From assembly GCA_965216335.1 (NCBI GenBank), contig OZ244154.1:744001-808000 (forward strand): a DNA stretch of 64,000 nucleotides. The letters are read 5' to 3'. How positions within the stretch are numbered: position 1 is the first letter of the stretch; the number at the start of each line of letters is the position of its first letter. The notes below the pieces were generated by a model that was given only the letters and a program-made list of their open reading frames with translations, did not search any database and had not been told where the DNA came from. Of the stretch, positions 24,226-33,848 are shown one piece after another. A program made the translations under genes and the position numbers. This DNA comes from JAHEJE01 sp965216335 (lineage in GTDB: Bacteria > Pseudomonadota > Alphaproteobacteria > Rhizobiales > Aestuariivirgaceae).

Positions 24226-26481
24226 ATGTCTGACGCCGAGTTGTCTTTCCGCCAGAAATACATCACCAAACCGTTGCTGAATTGGGTGCGCGGCGTCTTG
24301 CCGACCATGTCGGACACCGAGCGCGAAGCTCTGGCTGCCGGCACCATCTGGTGGGATGCCGAACTGATGCGCGGCAATCCGGATTTCTCCAAACTCCTGT
24401 CGACCCCGGTCTACAAGCTGAGCGCCGAGGAGCAGGCCTTCCTCGACGGACCGTGCGAAGAGCTCTGCAGGATGATCGACGACTGGCAGATCACCTTTGA
24501 GGAACGCGACATTCCCGCCCACATCTGGGATTTCGTCAAGAAGGAAGGCTTTCTCGGCCTGATCATCCCCAAGGAGTATGGCGGCAAGGGCTTTTCCGCC
24601 TCCGCCAACTCAGCGATCGTCATGAAGATCGCCAGCCGCGGACCGTCCGCGGCCGTGGCCGTCATCGTGCCCAACTCGCTCGGCCCCGGCGAACTTTTGA
24701 TGATGTTCGGCACCGAAGACCAGAAGAACCACTACCTGCCCCGCCTCGCCGATGGCCGCGATGTGCCGGCCTTTGGCCTGACCAGCGTCGATGCCGGCTC
24801 CGATGCCGCCTCGATGACCGATGTCGGCGTGGTCTGCTACAAGACCATCAACGGCAAAAAGACGCTCGGCATGCGGGTCAACTGGGCCAAGCGCTACATT
24901 TCGCTCGGACCGATCTGCTCGGTACTGGGCCTGGCTTTCAAACTCACAGACCCGGACGGCATTCTGGGCGATACCGAAGACCTCGGCATCACCCTGGCGC
25001 TCGTGCCGACCGATGCCAAGGGCGTCGACATCGGCCGCCGTCACTACCCGGGCATGCAAGCCTTCCCGAACGGCCCCAACTACGGCAAGGACGTGTTCAT
25101 GCCGATGGACTGGATCATCGGCGGCCAGGAGCGCATCGGCGAGGGCTGGAAGATGCTGGTGACGGCGCTCGCCGCCGGGCGCGGCATCATGCTGCCGGCC
25201 ATGTCGGTCTCCGGCATGAAGACCGCGGCGTTCTCCACCGGCGCCTACGGCCGCATTCGCGAGCAGTTCAACCTGCCTGTGTCGCGTTTCGAGGGCATCC
25301 AGGAGGTGACCGCCCGCATCGCCGGCGACACCTACCGCATGGACGCCGCCCGCCGGCTCACCCTGCAGGCCCTCGACATGGGCGAAAAGCCCGCTGTCGT
25401 CTCGGCCATCATGAAGTACCACGCCACCGAGGCCATGCGCACCGCCATCAACGATGCCATGGACGTGCACTCCGGCAAGGCAGTGATCGACGGTCCGAAG
25501 AACTATCTGTCATCAGCCTATCGCGCCATCCCGATCGCCATCACGGTCGAAGGTGCCAACATCATGACCCGTTCGCTGATGATCTACGGCCAGGGCTCGA
25601 TCCGCTGCCATCCGTTCATCCAGCGCGAGATCGAAATCGCCCAGGACGACGATCACAACCGGGCGCTTGAAGACTTCGACGCCGTGCTGTTCAAGCACGT
25701 CGCCTACACATTGAAGAACATGGGCCGGGGGATTGGCCACGCCTGGACGTTTGGACTGCTGGCATCCGCACCGGTCGACGGTGAGGCCGCGCGCCACTAC
25801 AAGCAGATCAAGCGCCTGTCGGCAGCACTGGCGCTGACCAGTGAGGCCGCCATGGTCACCATGGGCGGTGCGCTGAAGCGCAAGGAGATGATCTCTGCCC
25901 GCCTCGGCGACGTCATCTCGCATCTGTACCTGACGAGCGCTGTACTCAAGCGCTTCGAGGACACCGGCCGGCCGCCGGAGGACGCCCCGCTCATGCATTA
26001 TGCCGCGCAGGACAGCCTGCACAAGGCCGAGACGGCGCTGAACGAGGTGATCGCCAACTTCCCCATGCGCATCGTCGGCTGGAAGCTGCGCTTTGCCCTG
26101 CAACCGTTCGGTGTTCGCTGCAAGCGTCCGAGCGACCGGTTGGCGACCAAGGCCTCCAACGCCATCTCCGAACCGACCGCCGCCCGCGACCGCCTGAGCG
26201 AAGGCATTTATGTTGCCGACGACATCGAACTGGGCCGCCTCGACAAGGCTTTCCGCATGATGGTCGAGCTTGAGCCGGTCAAGCAGAAGATGCGCAAGGC
26301 CCGCGTGCGCACCGCTGACGAAGCCGAAGCCGAAGGGATCATCTCAGGCAACGAAGCCGCGGCCATGCGCGAGGCCCTGTCGCTGGTGCGCGAGGTTTCT
26401 ATGGTCGACGATTTTGCTCCGGAGGAACTACTCGGCAAACCGGCGGCAAAGCCGGCGAGAAAACGTAGTAAGGCGGCCTGA
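24226..26481 (+). CDS. fadE: FadE-type long-chain acyl-CoA dehydrogenase
   Basis: The 751-residue flavoenzyme is of the large FadE class rather than the 380-residue class. It contains an N-terminal helical region, GLIIPKEYGGKGFSASANS, the substrate-binding segment FGLTSVDAGSDAASMTDVG, and a long C-terminal extension ending in a basic tail (KPARKRSKAA). It performs the first dehydrogenation of long-chain acyl-CoAs. The start at 24226 follows CCGGAGG; upstream codons in frame lack conservation. It begins a row of four fatty-acid genes on the plus strand. Confidence 0.93.
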   Translation: MSDAELSFRQKYITKPLLNWVRGVLPTMSDTEREALAAGTIWWDAELMRGNPDFSKLLSTPVYKLSAEEQAFLDGPCEELCRMIDDWQITFEERDIPAHIWDFVKKEGFLGLIIPKEYGGKGFSASANSAIVMKIASRGPSAAVAVIVPNSLGPGELLMMFGTEDQKNHYLPRLADGRDVPAFGLTSVDAGSDAASMTDVGVVCYKTINGKKTLGMRVNWAKRYISLGPICSVLGLAFKLTDPDGILGDTEDLGITLALVPTDAKGVDIGRRHYPGMQAFPNGPNYGKDVFMPMDWIIGGQERIGEGWKMLVTALAAGRGIMLPAMSVSGMKTAAFSTGAYGRIREQFNLPVSRFEGIQEVTARIAGDTYRMDAARRLTLQALDMGEKPAVVSAIMKYHATEAMRTAINDAMDVHSGKAVIDGPKNYLSSAYRAIPIAITVEGANIMTRSLMIYGQGSIRCHPFIQREIEIAQDDDHNRALEDFDAVLFKHVAYTLKNMGRGIGHAWTFGLLASAPVDGEAARHYKQIKRLSAALALTSEAAMVTMGGALKRKEMISARLGDVISHLYLTSAVLKRFEDTGRPPEDAPLMHYAAQDSLHKAETALNEVIANFPMRIVGWKLRFALQPFGVRCKRPSDRLATKASNAISEPTAARDRLSEGIYVADDIELGRLDKAFRMMVELEPVKQKMRKARVRTADEAEAEGIISGNEAAAMREALSLVREVSMVDDFAPEELLGKPAAKPARKRSKAA

Positions 26482-26576
26482 ACCCAGGCGCTTTGCCGTT
26501 CAATACAGACTGTCCTATGCTGCAGGCACGCAAGGCCGAGCAACAGGCTTAACCACAACGTTTGAGGGGGCCATCA

Positions 26577-27926
26577 ATGGCAACTGCTGCAAGAAAAACC
26601 CCGGTGCGCAAGCCCGCAGCCGCACGCGCCCGCAGGCTCGAGACCAAGGGCCGCCCGGTCTACATCGTCGACGGCGCCCGCACCCCGTTCCTCAAGGCCG
26701 GCAACAAGCCGGGGCCGTTCACGCCGGTCGATCTGGCGGTGCAGGCCGGCCGGCCCCTGCTCGCCCGCCAGCCGTTTGACCCGGGCGAGATCGACGACAT
26801 CATCCTCGGCTGCGTCAACGTCCACACCGATGAGGTGAACCCGGGCCGCGTCGCTGGCCTGCGCCTAGGCTGCGGCTCGCAGGTGCCCGGCTGGACCGTG
26901 CAGCGCAACTGCGCCTCGGGCCAGCAGTCGATCGACACCACCTGGCGCTACATAGCCGCCGGCCATGCCGACCTGATCCTCGCCGGTGGTGCTGAGGCCC
27001 TATCGCACGCCCCGATGCTGTTCTCCGAAAAGGCCGCCGGCTGGTTCGGCGAGTTCTTCACCGCCAAGACGACAGGGCAGAAGCTCGCCGCCGTCCAGAA
27101 GTTCAAAGCGGCGCACCTCAAGCCGTCGCTGTCGATCCTGCGCGGCCTGACCGATCCTGTGGTTAAGCTCAACATGGGCCAGACGGCGGAAATTCTCGCC
27201 CACCGCTTCAATATCTCACGCGCCGAGGCCGATGCCTTCGCCGTACAGAGCCACAAGCGTCTAGCCGAGGCCACCGAGCAGAACCGCATCGAGGAGATGC
27301 ATTCTATCATTGATGACCGCGGCACGGTTTACGACCACGACACCGGCGTGCGGCCTGACAATTCAGTCGAGCAGCTGGCCAAGCTCAACCCGGCATTTGA
27401 GCGCCCGTTCGGCAAGGTGACCGCCGGCAATTCCTCACAGATCACCGACGGCGCCTGTTGGACCATCCTGGCCAGCGAGGATGCGGTGAAAAAGTACCGC
27501 CTGAAGCCGATGGCCCGCATCATCGATTGTGACTGGGGTTCATGTGATCCATCTGTCATGGGGCTCGGGCCGGTGCTGTCGTCCACCAAAGTGATGCAAA
27601 AGTTCGGCCTGACCCTGAAGGACATCGGCGCCTGGGAGATCAATGAGGCGTTTGCCGCCCAGGTACTGGCCTGCCTGAAGGGCTGGCAGGAAAGGGATTT
27701 CAGCCAGAACGTGCTCGGACTGGACGAGCCGTGGGGCGAACTCGATCAGGATATCCTGAACGTCGACGGCGGCGCGATCAGCCTCGGCCACCCGGTCGGC
27801 ACCTCAGGCAATCGCATCACGCTGCATGTCATCCATGTTATGCGCCGGCTTGGCGCGCGGCTGGGAATTGCCACCGAGTGTATCGGCGGCGGTATGGGCG
27901 GCGCCATGCTGCTGGAAATTGTGTAG
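26577..27926 (+). CDS. Acetyl-CoA C-acyltransferase (FadI/FadA-type thiolase)
   Basis: The 449-residue enzyme performs thiolytic cleavage in beta-oxidation. The nucleophilic Cys is in TVQRNCASGQQSIDTTW, the His of the second motif in WEINEAFAAQV, and the C-terminal segment is AISLGHPVGTSGNR with the late Cys in ATECIGGGMGG. An Ala/Lys/Arg-rich leader (about 25 residues) precedes the catalytic core at GRPVYIVDGARTPFL. The start at 26577 has GAGGGGG upstream. The gene is followed 13 bases later by the fadJ-like gene, the usual pairing of alpha and beta subunits. Confidence 0.93.
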   Translation: MATAARKTPVRKPAAARARRLETKGRPVYIVDGARTPFLKAGNKPGPFTPVDLAVQAGRPLLARQPFDPGEIDDIILGCVNVHTDEVNPGRVAGLRLGCGSQVPGWTVQRNCASGQQSIDTTWRYIAAGHADLILAGGAEALSHAPMLFSEKAAGWFGEFFTAKTTGQKLAAVQKFKAAHLKPSLSILRGLTDPVVKLNMGQTAEILAHRFNISRAEADAFAVQSHKRLAEATEQNRIEEMHSIIDDRGTVYDHDTGVRPDNSVEQLAKLNPAFERPFGKVTAGNSSQITDGACWTILASEDAVKKYRLKPMARIIDCDWGSCDPSVMGLGPVLSSTKVMQKFGLTLKDIGAWEINEAFAAQVLACLKGWQERDFSQNVLGLDEPWGELDQDILNVDGGAISLGHPVGTSGNRITLHVIHVMRRLGARLGIATECIGGGMGGAMLLEIV

Positions 27927-27939
27927 GGGGCCCCGGACC

Positions 27940-30078
27940 ATGACATCGACCAATCAACTCACCGCCAACAACCTCGACGACCTGACCCGCGCCCGGTTCA
28001 CCTTGAGCACATCGCCCGATGACAACCTGCACGACACCGCACAAGGACGTTCGCCGCTGAAGTACATGAGCCGCCACACGGACGCCAACGGCATCGACTG
28101 GCTCCTGCTCGACAATCCCGACCAGAGCGCCAACACCCTGTCACGCGAATTCATGGTCGAGCTGAACAATGTGCTGGAGGGTCTGCTCAAGGAGCAGCCC
28201 AAGGGCCTGATCATCCGCTCCACCAAGCCGAGCGGTTTCATTGCCGGAGCCGAGATCTCCGAATTCAAGGACATGATCGTCGAGGCCGAAATCCGCGAAA
28301 AGATCAATGAAGGCCTTGAGGTGCTCGACAAGCTGGCCGCCCTGCCCTTCCCCACCGTCGCCCTGATCCACGGCTTCTGCCTCGGCGGCGGGCTGGAACT
28401 GGCGCTGGCTTGCAAGTACCGCATCTGCCGCGAGGATTCGAAACTCGGCTTCCCGGAAGTGATGCTCGGCCTGCACCCGGGCCTGGCCGGCACCTGGCGT
28501 TCGCTGAAGGTGATGCCGCCGGTCGAGGCGATGACCGCCATGCTGACCGGCAAGACCGTCATCGGCAAGAAGGCCAAGCGCCTCGGCCTGGTCGATGCCG
28601 CCGTGCCGGAACGCCATTTCGCCGAGGCTGCGCTGTGGGCCGTCAACGGCAAACTGAAAAAGCAGAAGCCGGCCGACGATTTCAAATCGAAGGCCATGAC
28701 CTTTGGCCCGGTACGCTCGATGATCGCCGGGCAGATGGAAAAGAAGACCGCCACCAAGGCGCGCCGCGACCACTATCCCGCACCCTACGCGATGATCGAC
28801 CTGTGGCGCGAACACGGCGACGACCTGAAGGCCATGCGCGAGGCGGAAACTTACTCGTTCGCCCGCCTGATGACCTCGCCCGCCTCGCGCAATCTGGTGC
28901 GCGCCTTTTTCCTGCGCGAGAAACTGAAAGGCTACGCCAAGGGCACCGGGCACGGCATCGACCATGTCCACGTCATCGGCGCCGGCGTCATGGGCGGCGA
29001 CATCGCCGCGGTCTGCGCCAAGGAGGGTTTCAAGGTCACCCTGCAGGACCGAGACATAAAGTACATCGCCCCGGCTATCAAGCGCGCGGCGGAATACTAC
29101 AAGAAACGTATCTATTCCGACGGCGAGCGCATGGCCGCCATGGACCGCCTGATGCCCGATGTCGCCGGCGACGGACTGGCCAAGGCCGACCTGATCATCG
29201 AAGTCGTGCCGGAGAACCCGGACATCAAGCGCGCCGTGTACGCCGACTGCGAAAAACGCATGAAGCGCACCGCGATCCTCGCCACCAACACATCGTCGAT
29301 CCTGCTGGAAACCCTGCGCGACGGACTGAAGGCGCCGAAACGTTTCTGCGGCATCCACTTCTTCAACCCCGTGGCGATGATGCCGCTGGTCGAAGTGGTG
29401 ACGCATGACACGCTCGACAAGAAGGTCCAGGCCCGCGTCACCGCCTTCGTCGACGCCATCGGCAAGCTGCCGCTGCCGGTCAAGTCGGCGCCCGGCTTCC
29501 TGGTCAACCGGGCACTGATCCCCTACTCCATCGAAGCCTTCCTGATGCACTCCGAGGGCATTCGCCCCGAAGAGATCGACCGCGTGGCGGAAGACTTCGG
29601 TATGCCCATGGGGCCGATGGAAATGGCCGATGTCGTCGGACTCGACGTCGGCATGCATGTCGCCGAGGTGTTGCGCCGCGATCTCGACCCCGGCATGCCG
29701 GAAATCCCGGACTGGCTCAAGAAAATGGTCGATGCGGGCAACCTCGGCAAAAAGACCGGCAAGGGCATCTACAAATGGGAAGGCGGCAAGCCGCAAAAGG
29801 CCGACATCGATACCCCGCCCGATGCCGCGCTGACCGACCGGCTGATGCTGCCGCTGCTCAACACCCTGGCCGACTGCATGGCCGACGGCATCGTCGAGGA
29901 CACCGACGCCGCCGATGCCGGCATGATCTTTGCCACCGGCTTCGCCCCCTTCCGCGGCGGCCCGCTGAATTACGCAAAGACCCGCGGTGTGGATGATGTA
30001 GTTAAGGCACTGGACGCCCTCGCCGCCCAACACGGCGACCGCTTCAAACCGTCCAGGGGCTGGAGCCTGATCAAGTAA
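27940..30078 (+). CDS. FadJ/FadB-type multifunctional enoyl-CoA hydratase / 3-hydroxyacyl-CoA dehydrogenase
   Basis: The 712-residue protein has an N-terminal crotonase domain (about 30-230) with IAGAEISEFKDM and the two catalytic Glu in GFCLGGGLELALACKYR and SKLGFPEVMLGLHPG. The NAD-binding hydroxyacyl-CoA dehydrogenase domain begins at VHVIGAGVMGGDIAAVCAK (about residue 347). The catalytic region CGIHFFNPVAMMPLVEVV and the C-terminal domain with GPMEMADVVGLDVG follow. It supplies the two middle steps of beta-oxidation. It overlaps the next gene by one base. Confidence 0.94.
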   Translation: MTSTNQLTANNLDDLTRARFTLSTSPDDNLHDTAQGRSPLKYMSRHTDANGIDWLLLDNPDQSANTLSREFMVELNNVLEGLLKEQPKGLIIRSTKPSGFIAGAEISEFKDMIVEAEIREKINEGLEVLDKLAALPFPTVALIHGFCLGGGLELALACKYRICREDSKLGFPEVMLGLHPGLAGTWRSLKVMPPVEAMTAMLTGKTVIGKKAKRLGLVDAAVPERHFAEAALWAVNGKLKKQKPADDFKSKAMTFGPVRSMIAGQMEKKTATKARRDHYPAPYAMIDLWREHGDDLKAMREAETYSFARLMTSPASRNLVRAFFLREKLKGYAKGTGHGIDHVHVIGAGVMGGDIAAVCAKEGFKVTLQDRDIKYIAPAIKRAAEYYKKRIYSDGERMAAMDRLMPDVAGDGLAKADLIIEVVPENPDIKRAVYADCEKRMKRTAILATNTSSILLETLRDGLKAPKRFCGIHFFNPVAMMPLVEVVTHDTLDKKVQARVTAFVDAIGKLPLPVKSAPGFLVNRALIPYSIEAFLMHSEGIRPEEIDRVAEDFGMPMGPMEMADVVGLDVGMHVAEVLRRDLDPGMPEIPDWLKKMVDAGNLGKKTGKGIYKWEGGKPQKADIDTPPDAALTDRLMLPLLNTLADCMADGIVEDTDAADAGMIFATGFAPFRGGPLNYAKTRGVDDVVKALDALAAQHGDRFKPSRGWSLIK

Positions 30079-30467
30079 TGGCCGGAGAGGATGTGAAACC
30101 GCACGGCACACTCACAATGCGCGTCCAGGCGATGCCGGCCGATGCCAATGCCGCCGGCGATGTGTTTGGCGGCTGGGTGGTGGCCCAGATGGACCTCGCC
30201 GCCGGCATGCGATCGTCCGAAGAGGCCCAGGGCCGCGTGGTGACGGCAGCCATCAACACCCTGGCGTTCAAGAAACCGGTCAAGATCGGCGATGTGCTGG
30301 AGGTCTACACCGAGGTCAACAAGACCGGCCGCACATCCATAACACTGGCCGTCGAAGCCTGGGCCCGGCGATATCTCACGGCAGACAAGGTCAAAGTCAC
30401 CGAGGCCAGCTTTGTGATGGTGGCCGTTGATGCCGAGGGCGCGCCCCGACCATTGCCGCGCACGTGA
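30078..30467 (+). CDS. YciA-like acyl-CoA thioesterase
   Basis: The 129-residue single hot-dog protein carries MPADANAAGDVFGGWVVAQM, the active-site segment of acyl-CoA thioester hydrolases of the YciA/BACH type, and AINTLAFKKPVKIGDVLEV. It hydrolyses acyl-CoAs and may prevent CoA sequestration during fatty-acid growth. Its ATG shares the final A of the fadJ-type stop (TAATG), so translation is coupled and it belongs to the fad operon. Confidence 0.9.
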   Translation: MAGEDVKPHGTLTMRVQAMPADANAAGDVFGGWVVAQMDLAAGMRSSEEAQGRVVTAAINTLAFKKPVKIGDVLEVYTEVNKTGRTSITLAVEAWARRYLTADKVKVTEASFVMVAVDAEGAPRPLPRT

Positions 30468-30800
30468 TCAGATTCCATCGACAATAGCGCTGGCGGCCTT
30501 CAACAGAAATCGGGCTATTCGTTTCGGAGTTCGTGACAGCTTCCCGGCCCTGTTCAGCCGTCGCCAGTACAGCGCCATGAACACAACGGCCGCATACCCG
30601 ACAGAAGCCAGGATCGCAACAATGATGACCGAACCGGCAAGAAAGATGAGCCAGGCCGGAACACCGCCTGGCTGTGCAAGCTCGGCAATGCCCGTTTGCA
30701 GCGCATGCACCGCCATTCCGGTGACGAACATTGCACCGACCACGTATACGAATACGCTAAATGAAAACCACAAAAACAGCCATTGGTTCAAATATCTCAT
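30468..30800 (-). CDS. Unrecognised small two-helix membrane protein
   Basis: The 110-residue product has two long hydrophobic segments (WLFLWFSFSVFVYVVGAMFV and LIFLAGSVIIVAILASVGYA) followed by a basic cytoplasmic tail (YWRRLNRAGKLSRTPKR). Its stop codon directly abuts the stop of the thioesterase gene on the other strand. No family is recognised. Length, charge pattern and an ATG start make it a plausible real gene. Confidence 0.6.
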   Translation of the reverse strand: MRYLNQWLFLWFSFSVFVYVVGAMFVTGMAVHALQTGIAELAQPGGVPAWLIFLAGSVIIVAILASVGYAAVVFMALYWRRLNRAGKLSRTPKRIARFLLKAASAIVDGI

Positions 30801-31073
30801 CGTAATGCCCTATTCAGTCTCGTAGTACCGGATATGATTTCACAGAGCGCGTACTTCAATGCACTTGTGAAATTCGGCGTCGAAGAAGGTTAACTTCTAC
30901 TAAGTTAGAGCATTGCATCAGGCAAATCGGCATGAGCTCGTGCGACGAGGCGCGGAGCGCGGCGGTATCCGACACAAGCGGCCCACCGCCTGACCACAAC
31001 CTGGGGTAAGTATTGTGGTGCCTAAAGAAAAGAGTTAGACTTGACGTTCAAGTGAACTTCCTTGAATTGAGAC

Positions 31074-31421
31074 ATGCCGGAGCTTTCGCTGACATCTTTT
31101 GTAGCTGTGGCGGCCGTCTATCTGGTCGCGATCAACCTGATAGGCTTCGGGGTGTTTGCGCTCGACAAACGACGTGCCTGCAATCGGGAGTGGCGGATCA
31201 AGGAAAAGACCCTTCTGCGGCTGGCCGCATCGGGTGCGACCGTCGGGTTCGTCGTCGGCCAAAAACTTCTGCGCCACAAGACCCGCAAGGAACCGTTCAA
31301 GACCTACCTGCAGATCATCATTGTTGTGCAGCTCGCGACCTTGGCCCTCATCAGCATTCCAGCCGGCCAGGAGATCGCCGAGTCGTTCTTCTGGGATATG
31401 TTTGCGTCGAGGAAAGTCTGA
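31074..31421 (+). CDS. DUF1294 family small membrane protein
   Basis: The 115-residue protein shows the DUF1294 pattern: a first helix VYLVAINLIGFGVFALDK, the motif WRIKEKTLLRLAASGATVG and the segment RHKTRKEPFKTYLQ before the last helix. Family members are inner-membrane proteins of unknown function, sometimes fused to a cold-shock domain (absent here). It stands alone, with a 273-base upstream gap holding no other gene; that gap contains a 15-base imperfect palindrome at 30884-30898. Confidence 0.85.
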   Translation: MPELSLTSFVAVAAVYLVAINLIGFGVFALDKRRACNREWRIKEKTLLRLAASGATVGFVVGQKLLRHKTRKEPFKTYLQIIIVVQLATLALISIPAGQEIAESFFWDMFASRKV

Positions 31422-31472
31422 CAGCTATCGTCCGTTAAGACTTGCACATCGCCTCGTAACCCGCTTTGCCGG

Positions 31473-32072
31473 TCATTCCACCCGCACACCCGCTTCGGCC
31501 CAGCGCCCCCGCATGGCATTTAGAGAACCGCCAACGTCTATTGCACGGCAGGCGTGTTCGATGACGGTAACGTTGAGGCCAAGGCGGCGGGCATCGAGTG
31601 CGGATAAGCCGACGCAGAAATCGGTCGCCAGGCCGCACATGGTGACCGTCCTGATTCCGCGTTCGGAGAAGTAGCCGCCAAGACCCGTAGGGGTGGACTG
31701 ATCATTCTCGAAGAACGCCGAATAGGAATCAATGTGAGGGCGGAAGCCTTTCCGGATGACCAGTTCCGCCCTGGTCCAGTTCAGATCACTGTGGAACTCC
31801 GCCCCGGTTGTCCCCTGCACACAATGGTCGGGCCACAGGGTCTGGGGTCCATAGGGCATGTCAACGGTTTCCAGAGGTGCTTTGCCGGGATGCCCCGAGG
31901 CGAACGAGGAGTGGTCCGCCGGGTGCCAGTCCTGGGTGAGAACAACATGCTCGTGTGCCGCGATCAGGCGGTTGATCACCGGGACCACGGCTTCACCGTC
32001 CGGCACGGCCAGGGCACCACCGGAACAGAAGTCGTTCTGCACGTCTATGACGATTAAAGCGTTGTCTGCCAT
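31473..32072 (-). CDS. pncA: Nicotinamidase (pyrazinamidase)
   Basis: The 199-residue protein converts nicotinamide to nicotinate for NAD salvage. The catalytic Asp is in IVIDVQNDFCSGGAL, the catalytic Lys in LVIRKGF and the nucleophilic Cys in CGLATDFCVGLSAL. Metal ligands lie in TQDWHPADHSSF, which distinguishes nicotinamidases from other isochorismatase-like hydrolases. Length matches PncA. It is the last gene of a minus-strand group with the SRPBCC gene 9 bases upstream. Confidence 0.93.
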   Translation of the reverse strand: MADNALIVIDVQNDFCSGGALAVPDGEAVVPVINRLIAAHEHVVLTQDWHPADHSSFASGHPGKAPLETVDMPYGPQTLWPDHCVQGTTGAEFHSDLNWTRAELVIRKGFRPHIDSYSAFFENDQSTPTGLGGYFSERGIRTVTMCGLATDFCVGLSALDARRLGLNVTVIEHACRAIDVGGSLNAMRGRWAEAGVRVE

Positions 32073-32081
32073 GAGGTCCCC

Positions 32082-32624
32082 CTACTCCGCCGCCGGTTTT
32101 TCCGCGAGCGTCTTGAGGTGTGCTAGACCTTCCTCATAGTCCTTACCGATCCAGCCGTCGAACATCAGTCCCATCCAGCGCATGAACGGGTTGTTGCCCA
32201 GGTCAGTCTTGAAACCCCAGGTGATCCTGGTGCCGCCATCGAAGCCTTCGAGATCGAAGGTCGCGGTCGCCGTGCCCATCTCGCCGAAGTCCAGCGCCGT
32301 CTCGACGTGTGACGGCGGGGTACTCTCGACGATCTCCTGGGTGCCCGAACCGACGTCGTCCTTGTCGCTCTGCCAGGCAACCTTCTGGCCAACCCCGCTG
32401 TCAGGACCGCTGTAGGTCTGTTGCATGTCCGGATCGCGCTTGGCCCACGGGCTCCATTCGTCGAATTTTCTCAGGTCGTTGACGTAGCCAAAGACCTTGT
32501 CAGGAGGCGCGTTAATGGCGATATCGCGTGACACCGCGACCTCGCGCGGCAGAAAGAAACCCACCACCGCAAAGGCAACGACGAGCGTGATGATGGCGAT
32601 AACGATGTTCTTGAGCAACCGCAT
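32082..32624 (-). CDS. Membrane-anchored SRPBCC (polyketide cyclase/START-like) protein
   Basis: The 180-residue protein starts with one hydrophobic helix (NIVIAIITLVVAFAVVGFFL). An SRPBCC fold follows with SRDIAINAPPDKVFGYVND, the FDEWSPWAKRDP motif typical of polyketide cyclase 2 members, and a C-terminal amphipathic helix (DYEEGLAHLKTLAE). These domains bind hydrophobic ligands; no ligand can be named here. The helix would tether the domain to the inner membrane or act as an uncleaved signal. Confidence 0.82.
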   Translation of the reverse strand: MRLLKNIVIAIITLVVAFAVVGFFLPREVAVSRDIAINAPPDKVFGYVNDLRKFDEWSPWAKRDPDMQQTYSGPDSGVGQKVAWQSDKDDVGSGTQEIVESTPPSHVETALDFGEMGTATATFDLEGFDGGTRITWGFKTDLGNNPFMRWMGLMFDGWIGKDYEEGLAHLKTLAEKPAAE

Positions 32625-32693
32625 CCTGAACCTCTCCGATGTTCATATCCGCTTATCGCATAACCTGCGCTGGTGACAAGATTGAGATGACCC

Positions 32694-33848
32694 TCAAGCG
32701 CCGCCACGCCTGGAGACGGCCAGTGCTGCGATCGCGCAGGCCGCAGCCACCCAGAAGGCGGCTGTGTAGTCGCTACTGATATCGAACACGACACCGCCGA
32801 ACCAGGGGCCGGCGAGACCGGCCGCGCCCCAGGCAGTGAAGATGCGCCCGAATGCAGCGAGTGACACCTCCCGCGAAAAGACATTCGCCGAGATGACCGG
32901 GATGACGGTGATCAGCGCGCCATAGGCAACGCCGATCAGCGACAGCCCGGCAATGGCGGATACGGGACCGGCACTCACCGCCATCAGCAGCATGGCCGAT
33001 GCGACGCCAGCAAGGCTGACGCGCAACATGCGGCCCGGCGACCACCGGTCGGCCAGCCAGCCGCAGCCGATGCTGCCAACAGCGCTGCCGGCGGATATCA
33101 GCATGGCGCCGATGGTCTTTTGCGCCAGCGTGCCGCCGGTGGCCGAAACGATGGGAGCGGCATGGCCCAGCGCCATCATTCCGGCCAGAACGCCCAGGAA
33201 GTAGACCACCCACAGGCGCGCAATCTGCGGTCTGATGGCGGTCAGGTCCTTTGTTGGTACCGCCGATTTCGCTGTCGGCTGCGGCCCGCTGCGAAACAAC
33301 GCGGCGGATATCAGCGCTGCCATGAAAATCATGCCGGCGAGAACATGGAGCCCGCTCGCATAGGTCTGTGGCGTTGCCCAAATCGCAAACACTCTGGAGA
33401 ATACGATGGCACCGGCACAATAGGCCGCGGTCGCCAAACCCAGACATACCCCTCGGCGCTCCGGACAGGCCAACCCGGCCCGTTCGATTGACAGGGCATA
33501 GCCAATGCCGTTGGCAAAACCGAACAGCAGCCCAAAACCGGCAAACGCCATCCACAACCGGTCACCCAGCCCGATCAGCAACAGCCCGGCAACGCTCCCC
33601 ACACCACACAGCAGCGCGGCGCGGCTGGCCCCCACCCGGCCGAACAGGTCAGAGGAAACATAAACACCGGCGACCAGCGACAGTGTTGCCAGCGAGTAGA
33701 TGAAGGCGACGCTCGAACGCTGTGCGCCAAGCGCAAGCTCCAGAGGTTCGACAAGTACCGAAAAGCTGTGCAGGGAGCCAAGTACGAAGGCAATCAGGAC
33801 CGCGCCGGCAAGAGTGCGCCCGCTGATCGACTTTACCTGCGACGCCAA
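32694..33848 (-). CDS. Major facilitator superfamily transporter (OFA-like)
   Basis: The 384-residue protein has about twelve transmembrane segments, with the loop 2-3 region SSDLFGRVGASRAAL and the second-half repeat GWLADRWSPGRMLRVS. The layout (VLGSLHSFSVLVEPLELAL at the start) resembles monocarboxylate or oxalate:formate-type carriers, but the substrate is unknown. The start codon must be TTG at 33848, since no Met follows early. It comes immediately after the TGA of a 46-residue membrane-peptide gene, so translation is probably coupled. Confidence 0.85.
   Translation of the reverse strand: MASQVKSISGRTLAGAVLIAFVLGSLHSFSVLVEPLELALGAQRSSVAFIYSLATLSLVAGVYVSSDLFGRVGASRAALLCGVGSVAGLLLIGLGDRLWMAFAGFGLLFGFANGIGYALSIERAGLACPERRGVCLGLATAAYCAGAIVFSRVFAIWATPQTYASGLHVLAGMIFMAALISAALFRSGPQPTAKSAVPTKDLTAIRPQIARLWVVYFLGVLAGMMALGHAAPIVSATGGTLAQKTIGAMLISAGSAVGSIGCGWLADRWSPGRMLRVSLAGVASAMLLMAVSAGPVSAIAGLSLIGVAYGALITVIPVISANVFSREVSLAAFGRIFTAWGAAGLAGPWFGGVVFDISSDYTAAFWVAAACAIAALAVSRRGGA

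Noticed and set aside
28141..30111. Long minus-strand frame opposite the fadJ-like gene
   Set aside because: Composition is His/Gln/Gly-rich as expected of an antisense shadow, and the plus strand encodes intact FadJ motifs.
30884..30898. AGAAG/CTTCT imperfect palindrome upstream of the DUF1294 gene as an operator
   Set aside because: Short, contains a common GTTAAC core, and lies about 175 bases from the gene; not enough to call.
30908..30960. Possible fragment of the 163-bp palindromic element in the gap before the DUF1294 gene
   Set aside because: Only an AGAGCA start is shared; the rest does not align by eye.
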